A DNA stretch of 10,199 nt from an uncultured bacterium (GCA_937889645.1 CALBZE010000009.1:1-10199); one strand, 5' to 3'; shown: positions 1-7,958, counted from the first letter of the stretch. The notes: generated from the letters alone by a model not told the origin. Translations and numbers: made by a program.

Positions 1-228
1 CATCCGCGCGGAGGGCGATGGTGAGGAGGTCGAGTGCGAGCTGACCATCGACGGGGTGGCGGTGATCTCCGACGTGATCGCCCGGGAGCCGCGAATACAC
101 GCATCCTTCGTACTCCCTCACACGGCCCCGCGCGAGATCGTCACCGACGGTGAACCCCCCGCCTCCTCACCGACCCCTGTTGTCCGCGAGGGCATCGGCT
201 CCCTCGTCATCACCTGGGACGCGATCGA
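1..228 (+). other. Left flank, possible fragment of an unidentified gene
   Basis: An open plus-strand frame enters from the left edge (codons begin at position 2). Up to about position 93 nearly every codon ends in G or C, and the product is acidic (…EVECELTIDGVAVISDVIA…), as expected for a real gene in this genome. After that the codons turn irregular (cga ata cac gca … gta … cct), although the frame stays open through the CRISPR array to a stop at 497-499. The open frame across the repeats is therefore probably accidental. I do not recognise the protein. It may be the 3' end of a gene truncated by rearrangement, or a chance open stretch. No repeat copy, terminator or RNA gene was seen here. 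Confidence 0.3.
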
Positions 229-412
229 GCTTCAACGGAGCCGGGACTCCAACGTCCCGGACACGCTCGCCGCGCTCGTCGCCGTCTACGTCTGGCCGGA
301 GGCTTCAACGGAGCCGGGACTCCAACGTCCCGGACACCTCGATCATGCCCAGACCGGGCAAACACAGCGCAATATGGCTTCAACGGAGCCGGGACTCCAA
401 CGTCCCGGACAC
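229..412 (-). CRISPR. Short CRISPR array, three repeats and two spacers
   Basis: Three identical 36-bp repeats lie at 229-264, 302-337 and 377-412. They separate a 37-bp spacer (265-301) and a 39-bp spacer (338-376). On the plus strand each repeat begins GCTTCAACGGAG and ends GTCCCGGACAC. Inside it is a 7-bp stem, CCGGGAC / GTCCCGG, around a 6-nt loop. Read on the minus strand, the repeat ends in GTTGAAGC, which resembles the 8-nt 5' handle of many type I crRNAs (…ATTGAAAC). The array therefore probably reads on the minus strand, in line with the cas genes. In that orientation the leader is at 413-586, the 39-bp spacer is the newer one, and 229-264 is the distal repeat. That repeat is undegraded, which is compatible with a young or recently shortened array. 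No further repeat was found to the left. The Cas6 part of Csb2 is the likely processing enzyme. Confidence 0.96.
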
Positions 413-586
413 AGCTCGTGGAATTTCTCGCGGGTGAGCAGGGATTTTTTCAATCGATTCGAGAGGTCCGTGCGACGGCGCCCATTCTCAGCGGGGTGAC
501 CTCGCAGATTGCTTCACACTCCCCGATTTGCAGGGAAATCCGATGCGAGCGCTTCCGGCTATCCGTGCATCACCTCAGCCCTCGCA
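413..586 (-). promoter_or_regulatory. Probable CRISPR leader
   Basis: These 174 nt lie between the cas2 stop codon and the first repeat and hold no convincing gene. The part next to the array is clearly richer in A and T than its surroundings, including a run of six T at 445-450 followed by CAATCGATTC (451-460). An AT-rich leader beside the integration end is usual, so this supports minus-strand transcription of the array. I see no convincing -35/-10 pair and no hairpin-plus-U-run terminator separating cas2 from the array. Read-through from the cas operon is therefore also possible. Confidence 0.65.
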
Positions 587-883
587 TCACCAGATGGCGT
601 CCTTGGCTTCGGGAAGTGCGCGCCTCGTCCCGATGAACTCGACGCATTTGACTGCGCGACCAGTGGGCGAGCCGAGATCGAAGATGGCGACACTGTCCTC
701 TTTGAGATTCAGCGCGTCCAGGAGCTCTTCTTTCATCCAGAACAACTCGGCCCGAGTCAAGTCGCACACAAACACCGAATACTGCAGCGGCTCGCCCCAT
801 GTCTTGGCAACCTGATGGACCCGACGCAGGCGCGCCGCGTCTCGTACGTCGTAGGCCAGCAGGTATCTGGTCCGTGCCGCCAC
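587..883 (-). CDS. CRISPR-associated endonuclease Cas2
   Basis: Cas2 forms the dimer at the centre of the Cas1-Cas2 integrase that inserts new spacers. The 98-residue product has the expected length and opens with the first ferredoxin-fold strand, RYLLAYDV, with the conserved Asp at residue 12. It then has the usual helix (ARLRRVHQVAKTWG) and second strand (LQYSVFVCDL). The later strand SVAIFDLG and a short C-terminal tail complete the fold. The start is GTG and shares one base with the TAG stop of cas4-cas1 (TAGTG), so translation is probably coupled to the upstream gene. It is the last gene of the operon and is followed by the leader and array. Identification is firm; whether the conserved Asp is catalytically needed is not shown by the sequence. 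Confidence 0.95.
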   Translation of the reverse strand: MAARTRYLLAYDVRDAARLRRVHQVAKTWGEPLQYSVFVCDLTRAELFWMKEELLDALNLKEDSVAIFDLGSPTGRAVKCVEFIGTRRALPEAKDAIW

Positions 884-2538
884 TATCTAGTTGTCAAACA
901 CCGATAGGCGGGAGTCTCCCCCACCAGCACCGCAGCGAGCAAGCGAGCCTGGATCTCGAGGCAGCGCCGATAGCTCGCCTTGTAGCCGAACAAGGGATGA
1001 CGAAGCGTGCTCTTCATGCGCCGCTCGTAAGCCGCGATGACCTTGCGCCGACCCGACGGGGTGAGTGCAACGGCGCCAGCTCGTTCGACGAAGTCATCCC
1101 TTGAGACCTCACCGTTGTTGATGACCGTCAGGGCGGTCGAGTCGCAGATCAGCGGTCGAAACTCCTCGGCTAGGTCCAGAGCGAGCGCTGGACGCCCGAA
1201 GCGGGGCCGGTGGAACAACCCAACGTATGGGTCAAGCCCCGCGGCGAATGCAGCCACTGTTGCGTCCTTGCTCAGAAGCGAGTAGAGAAACGAAAGCAGC
1301 GCGTTGGTTCGGTCGGTCGGGGGCCGCCGTGTCCTGCGCTCGAATGGTTTTTCGTCGAGTCCGCCCCGGCGCGCAAGCAAAGGTCCGAGTTGTGCGAAGT
1401 AGATGCGAGCCGCGGCGCCCTCGATCCCCAGGAGCTCCTCGCTGCTCTCGACACTCTCCGCCCGCCGGGCAAGCTGCGCTAGCTGCGCCAACGCCTCGTC
1501 GGCGCCGCCGCGCGCGTGCCGTCTGATCAGGGTCCGAGAGTTGCGGATCTTGCCAGCGATGAACTGGCAGGCGAGCTCGATCGCGCCCACGGCCGCGGCG
1601 CGGTGTTGGCGCATCCTCACCTCGACGTTGCCCGGCGGCATTCCCGTCGCTATCCCGCTCAACCATCCGCCGTATGTGAGCCATAGGACGGGGATCCCGC
1701 GATCGAACAGCTCGCGAAGGAGGGGAGGCGAAATGCTCACGTTGCCGAACAGGGCCACGTGAGAGACGTCAACCAACCGACGGGAGTCGACCTCCTTCCC
1801 GTCCTCCATCAGCGCTACGCGCCCGCCCCGCTTGCTCAGCCGCGCCCCTTGGGTGGTCACGTACAGGGGTGCCGAGGCTGGGTCGCTCGCGACCAGTCGA
1901 CGCTTGGGCCTTGGTGCTTCGCCTCTAAGGTAGTTGACCTCGTCAGGGAGGCAAATTCCCACGAGGGAGCAGCGCGGACACTTCGGGCTGTCCTGAAGGG
2001 GCGGCGGCGGGGTGTCGCGAGCCACGTCAGCGCGCAGCCGCTCAACCGCCTCCAGGGTGCGTTGCACCAACGCCTCGTGGATGGGTATGCGATGGCGCTT
2101 GCGAGTCTCGGCGAAGTAGACCTCGCCGTAATCGACGGCGTAACCGGCGTCGCGCAGCAGTAGCGCCTGCGCGCAAAGCTGCACCAGCTCCGGCTCCCAC
2201 AACGGTTCCTCCGGCGAACGCGGAGCGCCCCGCTTGTACTCCACGGGCACCGCATGTCCGCTGCGCTGCTCAAGCACGTCGATCTTCGCGATCAGGCCCA
2301 AGCGCTCAGAAGAGACTGTCACCGACGTTGACGGCGGCGGGTCCTGGTCTGTGTACGCGCTGTCTCGGCCAGACCGTCCACCGCGCTCCCTGTCGACGCG
2401 TCGGTGAACGAAGCGTCCTTCGACCGTGTCGTCGTTGTCACGGAAGGCCCGATCTACCCATTCCAGATAGGCCAGGCGCGGACAGTAGACGTATTCGTTG
2501 AGAATCCGAGCCGGGATCAGTTCGGGCAGGAAAGACAT
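883..2538 (-). CDS. Cas4-Cas1 fusion, spacer acquisition
   Basis: This 551-residue fusion joins the Cas4 PAM-selecting, prespacer-trimming nuclease to the Cas1 integrase, as is typical of type I-G/I-U. The Cas4 part (about 1-205) has Cys19 near the start, His45, Asp87, and the Glu100-Tyr101-Lys102 motif with downstream Gln residues of the RecB-like nuclease. The C-terminal cysteines 187, 190 and 196 would complete a 4Fe-4S site with Cys19. The Cas1 part begins near residue 224 (PLYVTTQGARLSKRGGRV). Its probable metal-binding triad is Glu373 (LLGIEGAAAR), His443 (GLFHRPRFGRP) and Asp455 (ALDLAEEFRP). All key residues appear present, so both halves look active. The ATG follows the csb3 stop after 12 nt with only a weak GAGG upstream. 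Third-position A/T seems more frequent than in the effector genes. It shares one base with cas2. Confidence 0.97.
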   Translation of the reverse strand: MSFLPELIPARILNEYVYCPRLAYLEWVDRAFRDNDDTVEGRFVHRRVDRERGGRSGRDSAYTDQDPPPSTSVTVSSERLGLIAKIDVLEQRSGHAVPVEYKRGAPRSPEEPLWEPELVQLCAQALLLRDAGYAVDYGEVYFAETRKRHRIPIHEALVQRTLEAVERLRADVARDTPPPPLQDSPKCPRCSLVGICLPDEVNYLRGEAPRPKRRLVASDPASAPLYVTTQGARLSKRGGRVALMEDGKEVDSRRLVDVSHVALFGNVSISPPLLRELFDRGIPVLWLTYGGWLSGIATGMPPGNVEVRMRQHRAAAVGAIELACQFIAGKIRNSRTLIRRHARGGADEALAQLAQLARRAESVESSEELLGIEGAAARIYFAQLGPLLARRGGLDEKPFERRTRRPPTDRTNALLSFLYSLLSKDATVAAFAAGLDPYVGLFHRPRFGRPALALDLAEEFRPLICDSTALTVINNGEVSRDDFVERAGAVALTPSGRRKVIAAYERRMKSTLRHPLFGYKASYRRCLEIQARLLAAVLVGETPAYRCLTTR

Positions 2539-2550
2539 GACAGGCGAGCC

Positions 2551-3561
2551 TCAACCCGCGGCAGCCTCGGCGCGTCCCCGCGTCCCCACCTCGGCGTGCG
2601 GCGCCTCCGATACACCCCGACCAGAGATCTGCCCCGGATCCTCGATTAGCTCTCCCCAGGAGAGCGTCTCGCTGTCGCTCCCGAGCGTCTCGCGGCGGAA
2701 GGTGACTACGGCCGCGATCGAGTGGCGGCGCAAACGTTCCCAATCGGGTTCGCCGGTCACGTCGTGAACGGGCGCGAAGCGCAACGTAAACGCCACCGCC
2801 TTCTCCGTGAGCTGCTCAGTCCAGACCGGCAACGTGAACCTGCGCCAGCGGTCCCGGCGTTCCTCCCTGGTCAGCGCGCCGCGCGTGGCGATGCCCGGGC
2901 AGGCGGCGCCTCTACCGCTTGTGACCAGCGAAAAGAAGGTCAGGCCGGCGGCTGCTAGTGCCACCGCGCCCGCCACCCCCTTCGGCCCGAAGTTCGTTGG
3001 CGCCTCGGCAGCATAGGCGCGCACCGGAAGCTCCGCGCCCGGGTCCCAGCGCATGTTGTTCACCTTCGTGTACGTCCAAGGGCCAACCAGCGCCTCACGC
3101 ACATCCGACTCCGACACTCCAGAGCTGATCCGGCGGAGAGTGTCGAGAAACCTCGCGCGACCGATTCGGGGCATCACCCGCAACGGCGTATAGGGGACAC
3201 GGTCGTTCTGACGCAGGGGGAGCTCCGCGATGCAGGCACCGACCATCTGCAGCGCGCGTGCGGAGCTCGCTCGGTCGATGATCTGGACCGCGTCGTCGTG
3301 CGCAAGGGCCATTACGTCCCGGTCCCAGCCGAACTCGGCTGTCAGGTCGCGGCCAGAGTTTGCGCGGAGCACGGCCTCGACCACATCGTCCGGGTCCCGA
3401 AGGCCACCGCCGGTGACGCAGGCCCGGTACAGACCGGCGCCCGACCTGCGCCAGCCGAGCTCCGCGCCGGGAACGCCAGCGTCGACCAGCAGCCTCAGCG
3501 CGCCTAAGGCGGCGAGATATGCCGTCGGGTTGCGCGGGTCAAGAGCGCTGAGCTCGATCAT
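2551..3561 (-). CDS. Csb3, putative Cas8-like effector subunit
   Basis: The 336-residue protein occupies the place of csb3 in Bifidobacterium-type I-U loci (csb1-csb2-cas3-csb3-cas4/1-cas2). This positional match is the main ground for the name. Near the N-terminus is NPTAYLAALGALRLL (11-25), a motif shared in style with the Csx17/Csb3 proteins. A WTYTKVNNMRWDPGAE stretch at 162-177 recalls the R-[WF]-D-P segment of those families. A hydrophobic stretch (197-213) is too weakly placed to call a membrane segment. It probably acts in the Cascade-like complex, perhaps as a reduced large subunit, but its biochemical role is inferred. It is much shorter than Csx17/Cas8g. I place the start at ATG 3561, which shares one base with the cas3 stop (TGATG) and follows GGAGG by 6 nt. 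A GTG one codon earlier is too close to that site. The C-terminal ~25 residues look disordered. Confidence 0.8.
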   Translation of the reverse strand: MIELSALDPRNPTAYLAALGALRLLVDAGVPGAELGWRRSGAGLYRACVTGGGLRDPDDVVEAVLRANSGRDLTAEFGWDRDVMALAHDDAVQIIDRASSARALQMVGACIAELPLRQNDRVPYTPLRVMPRIGRARFLDTLRRISSGVSESDVREALVGPWTYTKVNNMRWDPGAELPVRAYAAEAPTNFGPKGVAGAVALAAAGLTFFSLVTSGRGAACPGIATRGALTREERRDRWRRFTLPVWTEQLTEKAVAFTLRFAPVHDVTGEPDWERLRRHSIAAVVTFRRETLGSDSETLSWGELIEDPGQISGRGVSEAPHAEVGTRGRAEAAAG

Positions 3562-6518
3562 CACTCACCTCCTTCCTGCTCGCCAGCCGCGCTGGACGCG
3601 GCGCGGTCCGCGAGTACGAGAACGCTCTCCAGGGCGGCCAACCCCCACGGCGAGAAGGTCTCGTTGAGCGCTGCGAAGCGCTGCGCGTGCTCGGCCCAAG
3701 AAGGCTCCGCCTCGGGGTCGAGATCGAAGCTGCGGCCGTCGATCCGGATCCGCGTCGCGAGACTCCCATCCGCTTGCTCGCGCCTGGGGAAGTAGGGCCG
3801 GTAGCAGCCATGGTGGGTCAAGATCAGATGCAGCGCGAGGCTGAGGTCGAGATCGGGCCTCCCGTTCTGATCCGCCAGCTTCCGGGCCAGCTGCGCCGAG
3901 CCGGCCTCGTGCCGCAAGCCGCGCGGCCACCCTGCGACGACCCGTGCCCGCTGGGACGCGGCCGACCCGGCCGCGATCGCTGACTTCGCGAGCGGCTCGT
4001 CGTCCTCGGCGCGCGGCGCGCCGCCGTTGAGCCACGCCTGGAACCGCGGGTCCAGCTTGCCGAGGTCGTGGTGCTGTGCGGCCCACTCGATTACCTCACG
4101 CAGCTCCCCCTCGAGGTCGAGGGCCTGTGCGTACGCCCGCGCACGCTCGACGACCTGTTGAACGTGCTCCGCATAGATCTGGGCCGCGGGCCTACGGCCC
4201 TTGGACAGCGCATCAGCGCCGGGAGCACGCGGCCCGTACTCACCCCTCCTCGCCGCCGCGGCCACCTCGGGACTCGGATAGGCACGGACCACCAGCGCCT
4301 GCGGGGCGTCCACGGACACCGGGATCACCGTTCCCTCGTCGGCCCCGAACAACGCAGCGACCGCCTCCCAGTTTCGGGGGACCCCGAACCCGTCGACCTC
4401 CCGTCGGGCCCGGTCCAACAGGCGCCGCCGCACCTCGGCCGCGAGCTCCCGGTAGGCGTCGGCGTGGCTCAGCCAGCCCGCTTCGATCGCGGCCACCGTG
4501 TCCGCGACCAAGCCGACATCCTGCGCCGACTCCCGGCCATCCAGCAAAAAGCGCGGCCGCGCCAGGTCGAGATCACCGAGGTCTTCGACGGGGCCCTTCG
4601 CGGCCGGCGCCCAGCCGAACTCGTCGCATCCCCCTGCGCCCGCGGGCACCACGACGACCGCGCCGGGGCGCAGGTCGCGCGGATCCTGCGACAAGCGCAC
4701 CTCGTTTCGCTTGTCGGCGTCGGGCGGGTTGACGATCACGAAGGGGCGCCCTCGCCACGGCTCGCCCTCGCGGCTGATCTCGCCCTCCGCCTCCGATCCC
4801 TCAAGGTCGGCGAAGTCCGCTTCCGCCTTGCCCGCCAGCCAACGCCGCGCGCGTAGGAACGGGACCTGCAGGAGTTCCTCGACGTGCGGCGGGCGGACAC
4901 GTACCCGCTCCTCCCATTCGGCGCGCACCGCGGGGTCGCTCGGATCGCCCCGCAGGTCCGCGCGCCATGCGATATGCACGTCGGGCACCTCGAGCGCGGC
5001 GTCCCCGTGCAAGAACACCCCCACCTCAGGATCGGGCTCCGGCCGCTCGCTCGTGCATGCGAGGGACTCGACGTGCCACGGCAGTAGCCGCGGGGTGATC
5101 GTCGCGTCGGCGGCCTGGGGAGGACCGAGATCTCGCAGCCGGTCAAGCGACGCCGGACTTAGGTCGCCGTCGGCGTTCTCCTTGAGCCACTTGAACGTGG
5201 CACCCGCGACGTCGCCGTAGACGGGACACTTCTTCGTGTCCACGATGACAACGTGCGATTCGCCCAGCTCGCCCGCACGGTCGAGCCGCCCCAGGCGCTG
5301 GGCGAGGGACGGGAACGGGGCCGCGGCCGTGACGAGCCCGTCGAAGTCGAGGTCGAGGCCCACCTCTATCGTCTGGGTGGCCACGACGAAGAGCGGCTCC
5401 CGGCCCTCGCGCGGAGCGGCATCATGGGAGCCGCTCGCAACGCGGATCGGCGGCCGATCATCCTCCCCTCGCTCCGGAATCCGAGCAAGCAGCCGCCCGC
5501 GGTCGGCAGGCCGCGCGGGCCCGATCACGAGGATCGCCTGGCGACCGGCACGCCTCAGCCGCTCGAACGCCGAGCGCGCGTCGGCGACGGTGTTGGCGAT
5601 CACCCCGATCACCCCTCCCCGTTCGTCCGCCAGGCGCATCGCCTCGCGCGCGAGCGCTCCGGGAAGGCCGTCCGAGTCCTTCGAGCCGAGGCGCACGAAC
5701 CGCGGGACCTTCCTCGCCTCCAGCCGGCCCTTGAGTTCGCCCCTTTCCTCAGGGGCGAGCCTGAACGCGCGCACGGCAGTGTCTACGTCGGGCGTCGCCG
5801 TTGCTCGAATCACACGCAGCGGACGCACCGGACAACGGGGAGCCTCGCGCTGGTAGTCGGCCACGGCGCGTGCCGTCTGCAGGAACGGCCGGGCGATGTG
5901 AGCCTCGTCCAAGACGACCAGGCTCTCGGTGGCGACGAGGGCCGCATCCACCGGCCACGTCTTGAACGACCCCCCGTAGCCGCGAAACAGCATCCGCGAC
6001 CCGATCTGGTCCACGGTGGAGCAGATCACCGCGGCCGCTGCGGGCGAGATCGGCTCGGGGCGGAGCCCCGCGCCGCCGCGCCAGCGTCGAACCTGCACCG
6101 CACCGCCCTCAAGCCAGGGATCGAGCGCAGCGAGCTCGCGCCGCACCCACGCGACGCTCTCACCCGGCGAGCGCTCCAACGCCGTCGCCACCGAAGCGGC
6201 GTGGTCGAAGATCTGATCCACGACCGAGCGCCGGTCGACTACCCAGAAGAGCCGCAGCGGCAGGTCCCGACGTCCCTGCCGGAGCTGCCACGCAAGCGCG
6301 AACAGAAAACACTCGATCGCAGTGGTCTTGCCGCAGCCGGTCGGGACATCGAGCATCTCTATCGCCTCGCCCGCGGCAAGCTCCTCGGCGAAGCGCTGCT
6401 GCCACAGGTAGGCCTCACGTGCGCCTGTCGGCGATGCCCCTTGCCCAGCCTGCTCCTGGCCGATCGCCTCGTGAAGCTCGCGGTAGAAGGCCGCGAACTC
6501 CTCGCGTACGCCGCTCAT
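3561..6518 (-). CDS. Cas3 helicase-nuclease, type I-G/I-U, C-terminal HD domain
   Basis: Cas3 is recruited to the target-bound complex, unwinds the DNA in an ATP-dependent way and degrades it. The 985-residue protein starts with the superfamily 2 helicase. It has Walker A PTGCGKTT (59-66), the DEAH box (204-207), motif III RATATPD (238-244), TQTIEVGLDLD (381-391) and motif VI QRLGRLDRAG (407-416). A long middle region (about 470-780) links it to an HD nuclease at the C-terminus. Probable metal ligands there are His785, the HHD triplet at 816-818 (AAQHHDLGK), His870 (LRHE), His902/903 (THHG) and Asp971 (LADRAA). This helicase-then-HD order is known for the I-U Cas3 group and reverses the common HD-first order. 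The ATG overlaps the csb2 stop by four bases (ATGA) and has GGAGG seven bases upstream. All motifs look intact. Local GC is very high. Confidence 0.97.
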   Translation of the reverse strand: MSGVREEFAAFYRELHEAIGQEQAGQGASPTGAREAYLWQQRFAEELAAGEAIEMLDVPTGCGKTTAIECFLFALAWQLRQGRRDLPLRLFWVVDRRSVVDQIFDHAASVATALERSPGESVAWVRRELAALDPWLEGGAVQVRRWRGGAGLRPEPISPAAAAVICSTVDQIGSRMLFRGYGGSFKTWPVDAALVATESLVVLDEAHIARPFLQTARAVADYQREAPRCPVRPLRVIRATATPDVDTAVRAFRLAPEERGELKGRLEARKVPRFVRLGSKDSDGLPGALAREAMRLADERGGVIGVIANTVADARSAFERLRRAGRQAILVIGPARPADRGRLLARIPERGEDDRPPIRVASGSHDAAPREGREPLFVVATQTIEVGLDLDFDGLVTAAAPFPSLAQRLGRLDRAGELGESHVVIVDTKKCPVYGDVAGATFKWLKENADGDLSPASLDRLRDLGPPQAADATITPRLLPWHVESLACTSERPEPDPEVGVFLHGDAALEVPDVHIAWRADLRGDPSDPAVRAEWEERVRVRPPHVEELLQVPFLRARRWLAGKAEADFADLEGSEAEGEISREGEPWRGRPFVIVNPPDADKRNEVRLSQDPRDLRPGAVVVVPAGAGGCDEFGWAPAAKGPVEDLGDLDLARPRFLLDGRESAQDVGLVADTVAAIEAGWLSHADAYRELAAEVRRRLLDRARREVDGFGVPRNWEAVAALFGADEGTVIPVSVDAPQALVVRAYPSPEVAAAARRGEYGPRAPGADALSKGRRPAAQIYAEHVQQVVERARAYAQALDLEGELREVIEWAAQHHDLGKLDPRFQAWLNGGAPRAEDDEPLAKSAIAAGSAASQRARVVAGWPRGLRHEAGSAQLARKLADQNGRPDLDLSLALHLILTHHGCYRPYFPRREQADGSLATRIRIDGRSFDLDPEAEPSWAEHAQRFAALNETFSPWGLAALESVLVLADRAASSAAGEQEGGE
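3568..3572 (-). promoter_or_regulatory. Ribosome binding site for csb3, inside the end of cas3
   Basis: A perfect GGAGG on the minus strand lies six bases before ATG 3561 within the last codons of cas3. This spacing favours the ATG over the in-frame GTG at 3564-3562. It also indicates coupled translation of cas3 and csb3. Confidence 0.7.
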
Positions 6519-7954
6519 TCGACCACCTCCGCAGCCACTTGGCTAGGTGAGTGCCGACCGGCGGTCCGGACGGGCCTAAGTAACCCGATCCCCAGGTAGC
6601 GCCCGCGTCCCGCCAGCAGGGGGCCGCGAACCTCCCGCTCGAACTCGACCCGTACGTGGAAGGCGACGGCTTTGCGGTTGGACGGAGCCGAATGCAGGCC
6701 GGCCGGGACAGCCCCGTGCAGGAAGGGCGCCTTGTTGACTTGAATCACCGCCCCTTCGACCAGCTCGACGGGCAAACCCGCGTGCTCGAAGCTCCGACGC
6801 ACCATGCCCTCGAATGTCTCCCCCCGGCTTGCCTTCGGATGGCGGTCGAGTAGCACCGGCGTGGCTGTGGCCCACACCCGGCTCGGCCCGATCCAAGTCG
6901 CTGGATCGAGGGTCCGGGGGCCGTCGCCACCCGCCCGCTCCAGGCGCCACGGCACCACGCCGCCGTGGATAGCGAGACGGTCCACGCCGGAGACGGAAGT
7001 GACGATCTCCGCCAGCTCGTCGTCCGTGCAATCAGCCGGGATCGCCGCGGCGACGCCCATGATCGACCCGTCGGAGTAGCGGTGGCCCACGTTCGGAAGG
7101 GCGAGGTAGGCCACGTGCGGGTTGCGGCCGTGCCCGTGCAGCGCTGCGCTCGCCGCGTCCCCCGCGCAACTGAGGACGGCGGCGCGGAACCGCTCCGCGA
7201 CAAGGCCCGCGTGTTGGATCCCTAGCGGGAAGCCGTCGGCTCTGCGCATGACCACAAGCGACCCGAACGCACCGGAGACAGCGTGCGGCCCCTCCTCCAG
7301 CCGCTCATCGCCGTAGACCACGGTCGATCCCAGCCCGGGCGGCGCCTCGGCCTCCCTGAACGCCAGCACCTGATCGGTCATTCCCGGCGCGGCGGTGCGC
7401 AATGCGAGTGTGCGGCCACCTCCCCCAGGCCGATGGGTCGGAGCGGGCGGATCGTCGGCGAGCGAACAGGCGACGGGGCTTCGGCTTGAGCCCAGGTACT
7501 GCACGGCCTCCACGATCCGGCCAAGGCGCTCGCGCATCCCCTCGTCCGGTTTCGCGTCCGGCCAGACGAACCACACCGGCTCGTCGCCCACGACCATCGT
7601 GGGAAAGCGCCGGCCGGTGCGGCCCACCTGGCGCCCTACGTCCTCCCCCCTGCGGATGCGACCGCGCGCATCGGTTGCTTCGGCTTTGCTCAGGTTGCGC
7701 GGGACGTAGACCAGGGGAGCGGACCGTTCGGCTGCGTCCGGCGGGCAGACGAGCTCGGGCGCACCCTGCCCCTCCAGCCACCGTAGGGCCTCGAGATCCC
7801 GAGGATCAACCTCGTCGGCAGCCAGCGCCCACGCGGCCGCAACCATGGCAACGTGGAAACGGCCCGGGTGCGGAGGCCACTCGACGACGCCAGGGGCGCC
7901 GGGAGGGGAGGCCTGATACGTCCCCTGCAGGAACTGGCAGCGAATCGCCAGCAC
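6515..7954 (-). CDS. Csb2, Cas5-Cas6 fusion subunit (GSU0054 family)
   Basis: Csb2 is the signature protein of type I-G/I-U. Its N-terminal half acts as Cas5, capping the crRNA 5' handle, and its C-terminal half is a Cas6-like RNase that processes the precursor. The 479-residue product begins LAIRCQFLQGTYQAS and has the family segment EWPPHPGRFHVAMVAA (25-40). The C-terminal domain includes several His candidates (HGHGRNPH at 273-280, His291, His330) and ends with the glycine-rich loop GPLLAGRGRYLGIGLLRP (444-461) typical of RAMP/Cas6 folds. The exact catalytic residue cannot be assigned by eye. Translation starts at a GTG four bases after the csb1 stop, with a GGGGAG site in the end of csb1. 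It overlaps cas3 by four bases. It would act on the hairpin-containing repeat of the array. Confidence 0.95.
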   Translation of the reverse strand: MLAIRCQFLQGTYQASPPGAPGVVEWPPHPGRFHVAMVAAAWALAADEVDPRDLEALRWLEGQGAPELVCPPDAAERSAPLVYVPRNLSKAEATDARGRIRRGEDVGRQVGRTGRRFPTMVVGDEPVWFVWPDAKPDEGMRERLGRIVEAVQYLGSSRSPVACSLADDPPAPTHRPGGGGRTLALRTAAPGMTDQVLAFREAEAPPGLGSTVVYGDERLEEGPHAVSGAFGSLVVMRRADGFPLGIQHAGLVAERFRAAVLSCAGDAASAALHGHGRNPHVAYLALPNVGHRYSDGSIMGVAAAIPADCTDDELAEIVTSVSGVDRLAIHGGVVPWRLERAGGDGPRTLDPATWIGPSRVWATATPVLLDRHPKASRGETFEGMVRRSFEHAGLPVELVEGAVIQVNKAPFLHGAVPAGLHSAPSNRKAVAFHVRVEFEREVRGPLLAGRGRYLGIGLLRPVRTAGRHSPSQVAAEVVE

Positions 7955-7958
7955 CGCT

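Noticed and set aside
156..192. A degenerate fourth repeat left of the array
   Set aside because: At the expected distance the sequence agrees with the repeat no better than chance, and the hairpin arms are absent.
441..460. Run of six T in the leader as a plus-strand terminator
   Set aside because: There is no GC-rich hairpin directly before it, and no plus-strand gene ends there. An AT-rich leader explains it better.
56..499. Plus-strand open frame running through the CRISPR array
   Set aside because: It translates the repeats themselves (repeated LQRSRDSNVPDT and STEPGLQRPGH), so the frame across the array is a by-product of the repeat having no stop there.
3562..3564. GTG as the start of csb3
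   Set aside because: It leaves only three bases after GGAGG. The next codon is an ATG at ideal spacing with a TGATG overlap to cas3.
5253..6599. Long plus-strand open frame (448 codons) opposite cas3
   Set aside because: It lies antisense to cas3, which has all helicase motifs. The translation is rich in Arg, Pro and Ala with no domain, as expected of a shadow frame in GC-rich DNA.
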